NCBI RefSeq assembly: GCF_030348945.1
Contig: NZ_JAUCEN010000002.1
Coordinates: 2,852,001 to 2,916,000, forward strand
Direction of reading: 5' to 3'
DNA length: 64,000 nucleotides
Source: Peribacillus sp. ACCC06369
GTDB lineage: Bacteria > Bacillota > Bacilli > Bacillales > DSM-1321
Positions within the stretch are counted from its first letter, which is position 1. Each line of letters starts with the position of its first letter. Under the pieces are notes generated by a model that was not told where the DNA came from, ran no database searches, and worked only from the letters and a program-made list of their open reading frames with translations. Below, in pieces: positions 1-8,685 of the stretch. A program made the position numbers and the translations under genes.

Positions 1-166
1 GAAGTTCCTCATTATTTGAATACGCGATAAAAAAATCCACATCTCCACACTCCATGCATAGCAAGAGTTTTTCTTCTAGTGCTTCTTGATAGGATTTCTG
101 AACGATCTCCTTCAAAATGGCTTCAATCTTTTCAGGATTAGTTAGTTTAATTTTAGTCTGGATCAC
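1..166 (-). CDS. Unrecognised small protein, cut by the window edge
   Basis: The first 55 codons of a leftward gene run off the left end of the window. The start is a GTG at 166 (read on the minus strand), 4 nt after a GGAGGGA ribosome binding site. The visible N-terminus is Lys/Glu-rich and predicted helical (IEAILKEIVQKSYQEALEE), then carries a CMEC pair around residues 37-40 that could be one half of a metal site, followed by GDVDFFIAYSN. I do not recognise the family and the rest is missing. Confidence 0.55.
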   Translation of the reverse strand, partial: MIQTKIKLTNPEKIEAILKEIVQKSYQEALEEKLLLCMECGDVDFFIAYSNNEEL

Positions 167-503
167 AAAATCCCTCCAATTTAATAAAATGACATTTAAA
201 AAGTATATGCCAGTTTAATGAAAAATAAAAAAAGCAAGCTCACCCTTTGATCAATATTAAATGAAACTGCTATAAGTCCGTTCCTAATTAACCCATAAAT
301 CCAAATGGAATCCAAAGCCATCATTTCGTTCCTTAACCTAGACGCGTATGATAACCTTTACTCCACCTGCTCACTATAAGTGGAATTTGCCTAAACTTGA
401 TCATCAAGGGCAACGCATGTAATCCGGATCCCTGCGCATTTGTAAGGAATTCTCCGCCTCGTGTATATATTAAGTTTGCCCGCATAATCAGAATGATAAT
501 CTT
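167..503. other. Intergenic stretch with nothing recognised
   Basis: AT-rich spacer between the left-edge gene and the AEC transporter. A rightward open frame begins at 397 but runs antisense through the 3' end of the transporter, has no ribosome binding site and no family resemblance. No clear terminator or operator was seen. Confidence 0.5.
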
Positions 504-1406
504 CTATAATACAAAGAAAAAGATAATCGGAAGCGTAATCAAGCTTAATGAAGTACTAATGAACGTAGCACTTGAGACGAATTCAGGTTCTGTATTGAAT
601 TGGAGCGCATACATCGTAGTGTTGGCCGCCGTTGGCATGGCAGCTACGATAATCATGATATGCCTGACCATTTCATCCACTGGTAAGGCAAGTGATAACA
701 GGAATGCAATGGCTGGCGAAACAGCAAGTTTAAGAAGAAGTGAAACTGATAGCTTACGATAGGCAATTTTTCTCAGTGAAATGTTGGCTAGCTGCATTCC
801 GAGTGTAATCATAATTGTTGGGATTGCTGCATTTGCAACAAGGTTAATAGCTTCCATAACCGAATTGCTTAATGGAATTTTCACAAACTGAAAAACCGCA
901 CCTGCAATAGCTCCATACACGATTGGCATCCTGAATACTGCTTTAAGCGCTGTTTGGACTCCATTACCTTCCGGGCTGCCCTTCGCTGCGAAATAGATGC
1001 CAATGGTGCACATGACTAACTGCTGACCCACCATCAGGATGATCGCATAATCGAGTCCTGCTGCACCGAATAACAGGAAAATGACTGGTGTTCCGTAATT
1101 CCCGTTATTCATGAATGCCGATGCCAATATCATGCCGCTTGTTTCGGTAACTGAATAATTACGGAAAAACGATATGATATAGACTACCAGTATGAGAGAA
1201 AGACAGAGTACTATCGTGAAAAGGAACAGATAAAAATAATCAATCGTAAATTCTGCGGAATAAAAAGTTCGGAACACAAGAAAAGGTGACATTAAATATA
1301 ATGCCATCGTGGAAATCGATTTTGTATCAAGTTTAAACTTTTTCTGACCGACGTACCCTAAAACAAAAATACCGAATATCGGTAAAAGAACGCCCAAAAA
1401 TCCCAT
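504..1406 (-). CDS. AEC (auxin efflux carrier) family transporter
   Basis: A 300-residue integral membrane protein with about ten hydrophobic segments in two halves, the AEC/malate-permease type layout. The N-terminus (GVLLPIFGIFVLGYVGQKKFKLD) and the mid-protein NNGNYGTPV motif are typical of the family, in which members move dicarboxylates or other organic anions across the cytoplasmic membrane. The start is placed at the ATG at 1406, which follows a GAAGGTGAG site by a few bases; an upstream in-frame extension of 25 codons has no site and no family resemblance. It stands divergent from guaD, so it may or may not share its regulation. Substrate cannot be read from the sequence. Confidence 0.85.
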   Translation of the reverse strand: MGFLGVLLPIFGIFVLGYVGQKKFKLDTKSISTMALYLMSPFLVFRTFYSAEFTIDYFYLFLFTIVLCLSLILVVYIISFFRNYSVTETSGMILASAFMNNGNYGTPVIFLLFGAAGLDYAIILMVGQQLVMCTIGIYFAAKGSPEGNGVQTALKAVFRMPIVYGAIAGAVFQFVKIPLSNSVMEAINLVANAAIPTIMITLGMQLANISLRKIAYRKLSVSLLLKLAVSPAIAFLLSLALPVDEMVRHIMIIVAAMPTAANTTMYALQFNTEPEFVSSATFISTSLSLITLPIIFFFVL

Positions 1407-1651
1407 ACATCTCACCTTCATAATCCTATGATTTTCTTCTAACAATATCAGTTTTATCATTATTTGTAAAAATTCTTTCAAATCGTTCCTGATTCTAACG
1501 TCATATATTCTAACATATAATGATTTTTCTTTATTTTCAGAAAATTATATTCAATTTTTGTCTATATATGGTATATTATTTATTATATTTACGTTAAAAA
1601 ACGTAACATCAACACAATTGATTTATTAATAAATGAAGGGGTGTTTTTTTA

Positions 1652-2119
1652 GTGGATGTAAAATTCATGGAGATGGCCGTTCGGCTAGCAAATGAAAATG
1701 TATTGGCAAAGAACGGTGGACCTTTCGGTGCTATAATCGTAAAAGACGGCAAAGTTGTAGGAAGAGGATGTAATAATGTGACAACAGCCAACGATCCCAC
1801 AGCTCACGCCGAAGTACAGGCGATACGTGATGCATGCAGGAATCTCAATAGCTTCCAGCTTACAGATTGTGAAATATACACTAGCTGCGAACCTTGTCCA
1901 ATGTGCATCGGTGCCATTTATTGGGCACGTCCAAAAGCCATTTATTACTCATGCACTAAAGAAGACGCTGCACTTATTGGTTTTGATGATCACTTTATAT
2001 ACCAAGAACTTGCCCTGCCAATGAAAAACCGCACTATTAAAATGGAACAAATGTCTTTCAATGACCACGATTTACCATTCCGGACATGGGAGACCCATAT
2101 TGAAAAAGTAAAATATTAA
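1652..2119 (+). CDS. guaD: Guanine deaminase
   Basis: A 155-residue cytosine-deaminase-fold enzyme, the length of Bacillus GuaD (about 156). It hydrolyses guanine to xanthine and ammonia in the cytoplasm. The zinc site is visible as His52-Ala-Glu54 (ligand and proton shuttle) and Cys82-Pro-Met-Cys85. The start is a GTG at 1652, 8 nt after AAGGGGTG. It is followed 32 bp later by adenine deaminase on the same strand, so the pair forms a purine-base deamination unit feeding ammonia and xanthine/hypoxanthine to nitrogen salvage. No purine riboswitch was seen in the 170 bp upstream. A tRNA or cytidine deaminase is less likely given the close GuaD resemblance. Confidence 0.93.
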   Translation: MDVKFMEMAVRLANENVLAKNGGPFGAIIVKDGKVVGRGCNNVTTANDPTAHAEVQAIRDACRNLNSFQLTDCEIYTSCEPCPMCIGAIYWARPKAIYYSCTKEDAALIGFDDHFIYQELALPMKNRTIKMEQMSFNDHDLPFRTWETHIEKVKY

Positions 2120-2151
2120 TATGTTATATCTTTGCCAAAGGGGTTACGAAT

Positions 2152-3915
2152 ATGAAAAAAAACTTGCTTAAAAGGAGAATAGACGTCGCCGCAGGCAAAA
2201 CGCCTGCAGACTGCGTCATTAAAAACGGGCAAATTATAAATGTATTCAATGGTGATACCTATTCAGGCGATATTGCCATTGTCGATGGTTTTATTGCTGG
2301 CATTGGGAGTTATGAGGGTATTTCAGAAATTGATGCTGCTGGAAAATTCGTATCCCCTTCTTTCATTGATGGCCATGTCCACATTGAATCTTCGATGGTC
2401 AGGCCTTCTGAACTCGCAAAAATCCTCCTTTTACATGGTGTGACCAGCATCGTTGCGGATCCTCATGAAATAGCCAATGTTTCCGGTAAAAAGGGCATTC
2501 ATTATATGATTGAACAATCCGGCCAACTTCCTTTTGACTTCTACTTCATGATGCCATCTTGTGTACCTGCTACGGAGTTTGAACATTCTGGCGCTGTCTT
2601 AAGAAGTGAAGATCTAAATTCATTTTATCAAAACCCGAAAGTGCTTGGTTTAGCCGAAGTTATGAATTTCCCGGCTGTTTCACATACGGAGGATGATATG
2701 CTGCAAAAATTATACGATGCAAATAGACTAGGCAAAAGCATAGATGGCCATGCAGCTGGATTATCCGAACAACAGCTCAATGTTTATATGAGTGCCGGCA
2801 TTAAAACGGATCATGAATGCACTACAGCGGAAGAGGCAAAAGAAAGACTGCGAAAAGGAATGTATCTTATGATCAGGGAAGGTACTGTTGCCAAAGATTT
2901 ATTAAACCTGGTTCCAGCCATTAATGAGCTGAACTCCCGCCGTTGTTTATTCGTCACCGATGACCGGCACCTCGATGATATTGTTTCTGAAGGAAGTATC
3001 GATCACAACGTTCGACTTTCCATAGAAAATGGTATCCCACCAATTACCGCGATTCAAATGGCGACCATCAATGCTGCAGAATGTTTTGGTTTAAAGGAAC
3101 ACGGTGCTATAGCACCCGGATACAAGGCAGACTTCCTTCTATTAGATGATCTCGATACAATCATCATCCATTCGGTCTTTAAAGAGGGAAAACCTATGGT
3201 CCAAAATAATCGATTACTGAACTTTCCTGAAAAGGAACAGGTTATTGACGACGGTTTGAAGCACTCCGTTAAATTTCATGAAATAACGGAAGATGATTTG
3301 GCGATACCTTTTAAAAATAATCTTGCTAATATTATTGAGATTACTCCAAACAGTTTGATTACAAAGCATTCGATTGAACCGGTTACACTTAATCGTGATG
3401 GTCTATTCCAGTTCTCTGAACATGTTGATCATATAAAACTAGCAGTTATTGAACGGCATCATATGACCAAACAATTAGGTCTTGGAATCGTCAAAGGGCT
3501 TGGTTTGAAATCAGGCGCAATTGCCACTACAGTAGCCCATGATTCACATAATTTAATCATTGCCGGCACGAATGACCAAGATATGCTAAGGGCAGCAAAG
3601 GAAATCAAAAAGATGCAGGGTGGATTGGCCGTAATCCAAAATGGGAAAATACTAGCTTCCCTTCCCCTTCCAATAGCTGGATTGATGAGTGAATGCACAT
3701 ATATGGATGTGGTTCATTCATTGAAACGAATCGATGAAGCCCTTTTGAAACTCGGTGCCAACAGGCATTTCAACCCTTTCCTTACACTTGCGTTCTTGGC
3801 GTTACCTGTCATCCCGGAAATTAAACTGACGGATCAGGGCTTATTTTCCGTTACTGAGTTTAGGCATATTCCTATTGAAGCCGTTACGCCTGCCGATAAG
3901 TTCAATCTACTTTGA
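2152..3915 (+). CDS. ade: Adenine deaminase
   Basis: A 587-residue amidohydrolase of the bacterial adenine deaminase family, converting adenine to hypoxanthine and ammonia. The metal-binding HVH sits at residues 75-77 in the signature DGHVHIESS, and the whole chain matches the usual two-domain length (about 580). The start ATG at 2152 follows an AAAGGGG site. It is co-directional with guaD (gap 32 bp), a sensible operon because both recover nitrogen from purine bases. A GC-rich hairpin right at the stop codon probably ends the transcript. Confidence 0.95.
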   Translation: MKKNLLKRRIDVAAGKTPADCVIKNGQIINVFNGDTYSGDIAIVDGFIAGIGSYEGISEIDAAGKFVSPSFIDGHVHIESSMVRPSELAKILLLHGVTSIVADPHEIANVSGKKGIHYMIEQSGQLPFDFYFMMPSCVPATEFEHSGAVLRSEDLNSFYQNPKVLGLAEVMNFPAVSHTEDDMLQKLYDANRLGKSIDGHAAGLSEQQLNVYMSAGIKTDHECTTAEEAKERLRKGMYLMIREGTVAKDLLNLVPAINELNSRRCLFVTDDRHLDDIVSEGSIDHNVRLSIENGIPPITAIQMATINAAECFGLKEHGAIAPGYKADFLLLDDLDTIIIHSVFKEGKPMVQNNRLLNFPEKEQVIDDGLKHSVKFHEITEDDLAIPFKNNLANIIEITPNSLITKHSIEPVTLNRDGLFQFSEHVDHIKLAVIERHHMTKQLGLGIVKGLGLKSGAIATTVAHDSHNLIIAGTNDQDMLRAAKEIKKMQGGLAVIQNGKILASLPLPIAGLMSECTYMDVVHSLKRIDEALLKLGANRHFNPFLTLAFLALPVIPEIKLTDQGLFSVTEFRHIPIEAVTPADKFNLL

Positions 3916-3935
3916 CCCCCTACCCGGGGGTTTCT
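3915..3935 (+). terminator. Probable terminator after ade
   Basis: The ade stop codon runs into an ACCCCC/GGGGGT stem (arms 3915-3920 and 3926-3931, loop of 5) followed by TTTCT. The U-run is short, so strength is uncertain. Confidence 0.5.
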
Positions 3936-4060
3936 CCCATTCACCCCCAAAATTTCTATATGAATAATGTTATAACTCAACTTAAATCGGGAAAAGGATA
4001 TAATCGGTATCATCTATGTTAAAATAAAAAAAACACAAATCTTTCTTGGAGGAGATAAAT

Positions 4061-5119
4061 ATGGCAAAACATGATCAACAGACCATCATTGGATATATTG
4101 GCACTTACACAAAAGGAAACAGCAAAGGTATTTATCGCTTTACTTTAGATACAGCAGAAGGAAAACTCAGTACACCGGTTCTTGCAGCAGAATTAACTGA
4201 TCCGACTTATGTCGCCATCAGCCAGGACAAAAAGAATCTCTACGCCATTTTAAAAGAAGCGGGCAGCGGTGGGGTTTCTTCCTATTCGATTAATGAAGAA
4301 TCGGGTGAACTTACCTTCTTGGGCCAACAATTGACACCGAATGGCTCTTCCTGCCATATAAGTGTCGACAGCAAGAAACAGGTCTTGATCACTTCCAGTT
4401 ATGGAGATGGCCTGATTGAATCATATCCGCTTCATGACAATGCGACCCCTTTGCCAGTATCATCCACCATTCAACATGAGGGTCAAGGACCGAATGAAGA
4501 ACGTCAGGAAAAAGCACACACTCACTTCGCTGGTTTCACACCGGATGAAAGGTTCATTGCTGTAGTCGACCTCGGAATAGATAAAGTAATAACCTATAAA
4601 ATACATAATGGGGTTTTGGAAGAAGTAAACAGTTTATCTGTTGCTCCCGGCAGCGGACCGCGGCATTTGACCTTCCACCCAAACGGAAAATTTGCGTATG
4701 TCATGGCAGAACTTGTACCGGAAGTCATTGTTTTGAGCTTCGATAGTCTATCGGGAAGCTTTTCTGAATTGCAAACTGTTCGGACCGTTCCGGAAGATTT
4801 CAAGGAAAATAACCAAGGAAGCGCCATTCATATTTCAGATGACGGGAAATTCATTTATGCCGCAAACCGCGGACATGATAGTATTGCCGTTTACCAAATC
4901 CATCAAGAAACAGGCAAACTGGCATTCGTGGAACTGGTTTCTACCGAAGGACATTGGCCACGTGATTTTTCATTGGACCCAAGCGGAAAATTCCTGATCG
5001 CTTCTAATGAACAATCAGGAAACCTGACACTATTTGCACGGAATGAACAGGACGGAAAATTAACATTGTTGCAAAAAGATGTTCAAGTTCCCTTCCCTGT
5101 TTGTGTAAAATTCCTTTAG
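4061..5119 (+). CDS. Lactonase-family seven-bladed beta-propeller (6-phosphogluconolactonase type)
   Basis: A 352-residue cytoplasmic protein without a signal peptide, made of repeated blade-like units ending in motifs such as GKFAYVMAE, GKFIYAANRGHDSIAVY and GKFLIASNEQSGNLTLF. This is the YkgB/Pgl beta-propeller lactonase family; characterised members hydrolyse 6-phosphogluconolactone in the pentose phosphate pathway. GPRHLTFHPNG and HWPRDFSLDPSG are the family's most conserved stretches and contain its putative catalytic His/Arg residues. The ATG at 4061 is preferred because it lies 6 nt after GGAGGAG. It is monocistronic, with its own -10-like TATAAT at 3999-4004 and a strong terminator downstream. 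The exact lactone substrate is inferred. Confidence 0.85.
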   Translation: MAKHDQQTIIGYIGTYTKGNSKGIYRFTLDTAEGKLSTPVLAAELTDPTYVAISQDKKNLYAILKEAGSGGVSSYSINEESGELTFLGQQLTPNGSSCHISVDSKKQVLITSSYGDGLIESYPLHDNATPLPVSSTIQHEGQGPNEERQEKAHTHFAGFTPDERFIAVVDLGIDKVITYKIHNGVLEEVNSLSVAPGSGPRHLTFHPNGKFAYVMAELVPEVIVLSFDSLSGSFSELQTVRTVPEDFKENNQGSAIHISDDGKFIYAANRGHDSIAVYQIHQETGKLAFVELVSTEGHWPRDFSLDPSGKFLIASNEQSGNLTLFARNEQDGKLTLLQKDVQVPFPVCVKFL

Positions 5120-5135
5120 TTCTATAATTAAAAAA

Positions 5136-5173
5136 GGATTGAAGCTTTTACCACAGCTTCAATCCCTTTTTTT
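5136..5173. terminator. Strong terminator between convergent genes
   Basis: GGATTGAAGCT (5136-5146) pairs with AGCTTCAATCC (5155-5165) and is followed by a T-run on the plus strand; the A-run on the left side makes it usable from both directions. It separates the lactonase gene from the nuclease gene. Confidence 0.85.
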
Positions 5174-5185
5174 ATAAATCCTTCT

Positions 5186-5983
5186 TTAATTCCATTTCTC
5201 CGCCATTTCCGGAAAATCTATAAATGGGTTTCGATTACCCTGAATTTCATGTATAGCCTGGTTTCTATGTTTTTCATAAATGCTGACCGGAAAAAGCCGG
5301 TGCCATTCCAAAAGCAGTGCCAGGTTAATTTTGCCGCTATCGATGATTCCCTCATATCTTAATAAAAAATACATGGTAGCTCTCGCTACGATACCTTTTC
5401 CATATTCAGGTTCGAATTTACCTTCATCAGATTTCCCGCAACCCGCCTTTATACCGGCAGCCGATGCTTCTGGGATATAATCCTCAAAATCATAGTATGG
5501 AAAGTTACTCCGGCTGCTGTTACAAGTTGGTTCACAAGCAAACAGATGGTGCAAATCTCCCCTCATCGGTTCTTTTTTATTGAACCATGATTGAGGTACG
5601 ACATGTTCACAATTAACGAGCATGTTGTCCATCTTTGTTGATTCAATGCCTCTTGACAACACTTCAAGTATACGGATATCTTCCTCAATGACTTCCACAG
5701 GATCCATTCCTTTACCGGAATACAGACTTTTCAGTTTGCCATTTTCCTGTAAGTCCACCCAAGGGTAAACATGACGATGTGGTGAGTAGTTCAGCTGGTT
5801 TTTATGGGTTGTCACAAGCAGGTCCTTCAATCCTTCTCGGTCCAAGGAATCATCTTGATAGTATACACGCTTAAGTTCCTGATCTTTGGATTCATCATAG
5901 TATTCGCGGTTTTCATTGAAGTTCACAAACGCAGCCATTGCCATTGCCCGTTCTTTTTCAAGTACTTCAAAACTATTCTTCAT
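5186..5983 (-). CDS. Endonuclease I family nuclease, apparently intracellular
   Basis: A 265-residue member of the endonuclease I family (E. coli EndA, Bacillus BsnI/YurI type), nonspecific nucleases with a beta-beta-alpha metal finger. The active-site segment is visible as CEHVVPQSWF (Glu126-His127), followed by DLHHLF at 143-148 and the conserved CNSSRSN region near 154-160. Characterised relatives are usually secreted, but this protein begins MKNSFEVLEKERAM with no hydrophobic signal, so it should stay in the cell or leave by another route. The start ATG at 5983 has a GGGGAG site 8 nt upstream. It stands alone; nothing nearby hints at an immunity partner. Confidence 0.85.
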   Translation of the reverse strand: MKNSFEVLEKERAMAMAAFVNFNENREYYDESKDQELKRVYYQDDSLDREGLKDLLVTTHKNQLNYSPHRHVYPWVDLQENGKLKSLYSGKGMDPVEVIEEDIRILEVLSRGIESTKMDNMLVNCEHVVPQSWFNKKEPMRGDLHHLFACEPTCNSSRSNFPYYDFEDYIPEASAAGIKAGCGKSDEGKFEPEYGKGIVARATMYFLLRYEGIIDSGKINLALLLEWHRLFPVSIYEKHRNQAIHEIQGNRNPFIDFPEMAEKWN

Positions 5984-6076
5984 CCACTCATCTCCCCACT
6001 TCTATTAAAACCTAACTTTTACCATATATAAAGTTTAATAGAAATCGAACGAAAAAAAAAGGTGCTTTAGAAGGGT

Positions 6077-6691
6077 CTAACGAAGAATTTCAATAAAATG
6101 GGTAAGGATTTTTGCTGTCATTCCCCAGATTACACGATCGTTATATAAGTAAAAATATTCTTCCATCTGTTTTGGCTGCCATTTATAATTCTCTCCGCCA
6201 AAGATTAAATCATGGGGGAAGTTTTCATGTGGTTCCACTTTATACTTCACATGAAATATCTCTGGCGGTTTTTCCATGAAAAAGGATAGCGGGACCGTAA
6301 AAATGGTTTCTACCTCAGCTGGATTAGGTATTATCCGTTGATGGTCACGAACAAATCCTGCATAAGGATAAACAATCATGCCAAAAGGAGATACCAAATA
6401 ATCAATTGGAAAGACATTATAGATATCTTCTTTATTTAAATTAAGTTCCTCGTATGTCTCCCTTAGTGCAGCCGCCTGTTCATCATGGTCCAACTTGTCT
6501 ATTTTACCGCCTGGAAAACAGATATCCCCTGGCTGCCTCCTCAGTTTGTGTGAACGCTCTTCAAATAGAACGTGTATTCCATCCTCCTTCTCTATTAGGG
6601 GTACCAATACGGCATACTTTGAAAAATTCCCACTCCCTAAAATTTCAGGGGTATGTAATGTGAGTTTTTTTGTTATATCTTCAGTTTTCAT
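6077..6691 (-). CDS. NUDIX hydrolase, CoA pyrophosphatase type
   Basis: A 204-residue NUDIX protein. The Nudix box is seen around residues 66-85 as FPGGKID...ALRETYEEL, preceded by LFEERSHKLRRQPGDICFPGG, which matches the extra motif of the coenzyme A pyrophosphatase subfamily (NudL/YcsA-like). Such enzymes cleave CoA and acyl-CoA to 4'-phosphopantetheine and 3',5'-ADP in cofactor turnover. The ATG at 6691 is chosen because GAGGTGA lies 5 nt upstream; a GTG three codons earlier overlaps that site. It is a single gene, followed by the divergent-looking spacer to its right and the nuclease gene to its left. Confidence 0.85.
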   Translation of the reverse strand: MKTEDITKKLTLHTPEILGSGNFSKYAVLVPLIEKEDGIHVLFEERSHKLRRQPGDICFPGGKIDKLDHDEQAAALRETYEELNLNKEDIYNVFPIDYLVSPFGMIVYPYAGFVRDHQRIIPNPAEVETIFTVPLSFFMEKPPEIFHVKYKVEPHENFPHDLIFGGENYKWQPKQMEEYFYLYNDRVIWGMTAKILTHFIEILR

Positions 6692-7274
6692 GTCCCTCAC
6701 CTCTTCTGACGGAATATTGACGATATGAGATCGGTTTATTTTCTACCACTCTTATCATTCCATTTTCAAACATACGCTATAACTAAGCAAGGAAAACGAT
6801 TCCAATATGTTCCCTTTAATTCATAATAGATTACTTAACCTCTATATTCTTGTTTTTTTCATACAATATAGGCCCTTAACATCCAAGAAAAGGAGGAATT
6901 AAACCTTTTTCCATTACACTAAATCTCTCATTTCATTTCCATGGGGAAAATATATTCATTAATAACCTATGTGATTAGCTAATTTGTGGATGGGCGATCA
7001 CTGATAGGTTTTTCTCACTATTGATGGGATGCACATCATCCATATGGATCATTTAACAATAGATAAAAGCACCGGTCAAAGTTCTGAACGGTGCTCAAAC
7101 GAAACACAGCAGTCTCAATTAAAAAGTAAAGTCTGGATCCAATCTTTGTTAATTAACAAAACCGAATGTATAAGAGAAAATTAATAGGTACATATAGAAA
7201 TCCACTTTAATACTGAATTTTCAGAAATCTGATTTGTGGCCACTCATTCTATTATTTCCCGAGGTTCGTAATAT
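6692..7274. other. Long gene-free spacer
   Basis: About 580 bp of AT-rich DNA between the NUDIX gene and the aminotransferase gene. Apart from the hairpin at 7064-7095 no coding frame, RNA gene or operator was recognised. Confidence 0.5.
7064..7095 (-). terminator. Candidate terminator for the aminotransferase operon
   Basis: AGCACCG (7068-7074) pairs with CGGTGCT (7089-7095); read leftward the stem ends in TTTTAT. It lies about 180 bp past the aminotransferase stop codon, so it may end that leftward transcript. Confidence 0.4.
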
Positions 7275-8615
7275 TTATAGTTCTGTTAGCGCTCGCTTTA
7301 CTGTCGTTACGATGAATAAGAAGTCCTCTTCAGTTATGCTAAGTGGAGGAGCAAGGGTCAGGACATTATTGAAGCCCGCTACCGTATCACCATTTTTACC
7401 TATGATCAGCCCCTTTTCTTTGCATGACGCAATCATTTTATTGATTTTGGAAAGTTCGATCGGCTGTTTTATCCCTTTATCTTCCACCAGTTCAATTCCT
7501 ACCAACAAACCTTTCCCACGCACATCGCCAACATTAGGATGAGATTTGATTTCTTCAAATTCTTGCAGCAAGCGAAACCCTAACTCTTTAGAACGTTCTA
7601 TAAGTTTTTCATTTTCATATATTTCAATATTCTTCAAAGCAAGGGCACAGGAAGCTGGATTGCCACCAAAAGTATTTACATGACGAAAGCGGTCATAATC
7701 ATCTGTACCGATGTATGCTTCATAAATTTCACGTTTGACGGCTGTGGCGGATAACGGCAGGTAAGCGCTTGTGATTCCTTTAGCCATTGTTACGATGTCC
7801 GGTTTTACATCATAGTTCATAAATCCGAATTTCTTCCCAGTACGGCCAAACCCGCAAATGACCTCATCCGAAATGAGAAGGACGCCATTTTTCTCACAAA
7901 TTTCTTTCACACGTTTCATATATCCATCAGGTGGCATCAAAACTCCGCCTCCTGTGATGATAGGTTCCATTATTACCGCAGCCACCGTTTCGCTCAACTC
8001 CCATGTAATGGTACGGTCAATTTCCGCCGCACTTTTTTCGCCGCTTTCATCCTCTGGATTTCGGTAAGTATCAGGCGGTGATACATGAAGAAATCCTGGG
8101 GCGAGTGGTTCATATTTATACTTCCGCTGCGCCTGCCCGGTAGCTGCCAGGGCTCCCATCGAATTTCCATGATAGCCGCGATAACGGGAAATGAATTTAT
8201 AACGTCCATGTTCACCTTTTTGCTGATGATACTGCCGAGCAATTTTAAAAGCAGTCTCATTTGCTTCTGAACCGCTGTTAGAGAAGAAAATCACATAATC
8301 CCCACCCAGCCATTCATTTAACTTCTCTGCTAGCTTAATAGCCGGAATGTGGCTGTTCGTTAAAGGGGCATAAGGAAGTTCCTTCAACTGTTCGTAAGCT
8401 GCTTCAGCCAGTTCCGTTCGACCATAACCCACGTTGACACACCATAACCCTGACATCCCATCCAAGTAGCGATTTCCATCAACATCCGTTATCCATGCTC
8501 CTTGCCCGTTTTTGACCACCATTGTCCCAGGGTTGGGTTCAGCCCCTTTCATATGATGCCAAACATATTTGCCATCCATTGCCTTAAGATCCTGACCCTG
8601 TTTTTCAACCTGCAT
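7275..8615 (-). CDS. Class III aminotransferase, probably beta-alanine/omega-amino acid:pyruvate
   Basis: A 446-residue PLP enzyme of aminotransferase class III. The cofactor lysine is Lys279 in TMAKGIT, the pyridine-binding Asp is Asp250 in LLISDEV, and SNSGSEANE (112-120) is the phosphate-binding turn. Subfamily features (WHHMKG near the start, SGLWCVNVGYG) resemble omega-amino acid:pyruvate aminotransferases. It lies directly behind an acylating (methyl)malonate-semialdehyde dehydrogenase on the same strand, which fits a two-step route from beta-alanine through malonate semialdehyde to acetyl-CoA. Start ATG 8615 follows GGGGGAG; an in-frame ATG at 8684 has no site. Taurine, GABA or another omega-amine is possible as substrate. 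Confidence 0.88.
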   Translation of the reverse strand: MQVEKQGQDLKAMDGKYVWHHMKGAEPNPGTMVVKNGQGAWITDVDGNRYLDGMSGLWCVNVGYGRTELAEAAYEQLKELPYAPLTNSHIPAIKLAEKLNEWLGGDYVIFFSNSGSEANETAFKIARQYHQQKGEHGRYKFISRYRGYHGNSMGALAATGQAQRKYKYEPLAPGFLHVSPPDTYRNPEDESGEKSAAEIDRTITWELSETVAAVIMEPIITGGGVLMPPDGYMKRVKEICEKNGVLLISDEVICGFGRTGKKFGFMNYDVKPDIVTMAKGITSAYLPLSATAVKREIYEAYIGTDDYDRFRHVNTFGGNPASCALALKNIEIYENEKLIERSKELGFRLLQEFEEIKSHPNVGDVRGKGLLVGIELVEDKGIKQPIELSKINKMIASCKEKGLIIGKNGDTVAGFNNVLTLAPPLSITEEDFLFIVTTVKRALTEL

Positions 8616-8685
8616 AAGCCACACTCCCCCAATCATAATGTATAAAGGAGGGCCGACCACAAACTGCGTCGACCCCTTTTTCATA

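Noticed and set aside
397..762. 121-codon rightward frame overlapping the AEC transporter
   Set aside because: Antisense to a convincing gene over most of its length and without a ribosome binding site.
1500..1651. Purine riboswitch upstream of guaD
   Set aside because: The conserved core elements of the purine aptamer are absent from the leader.
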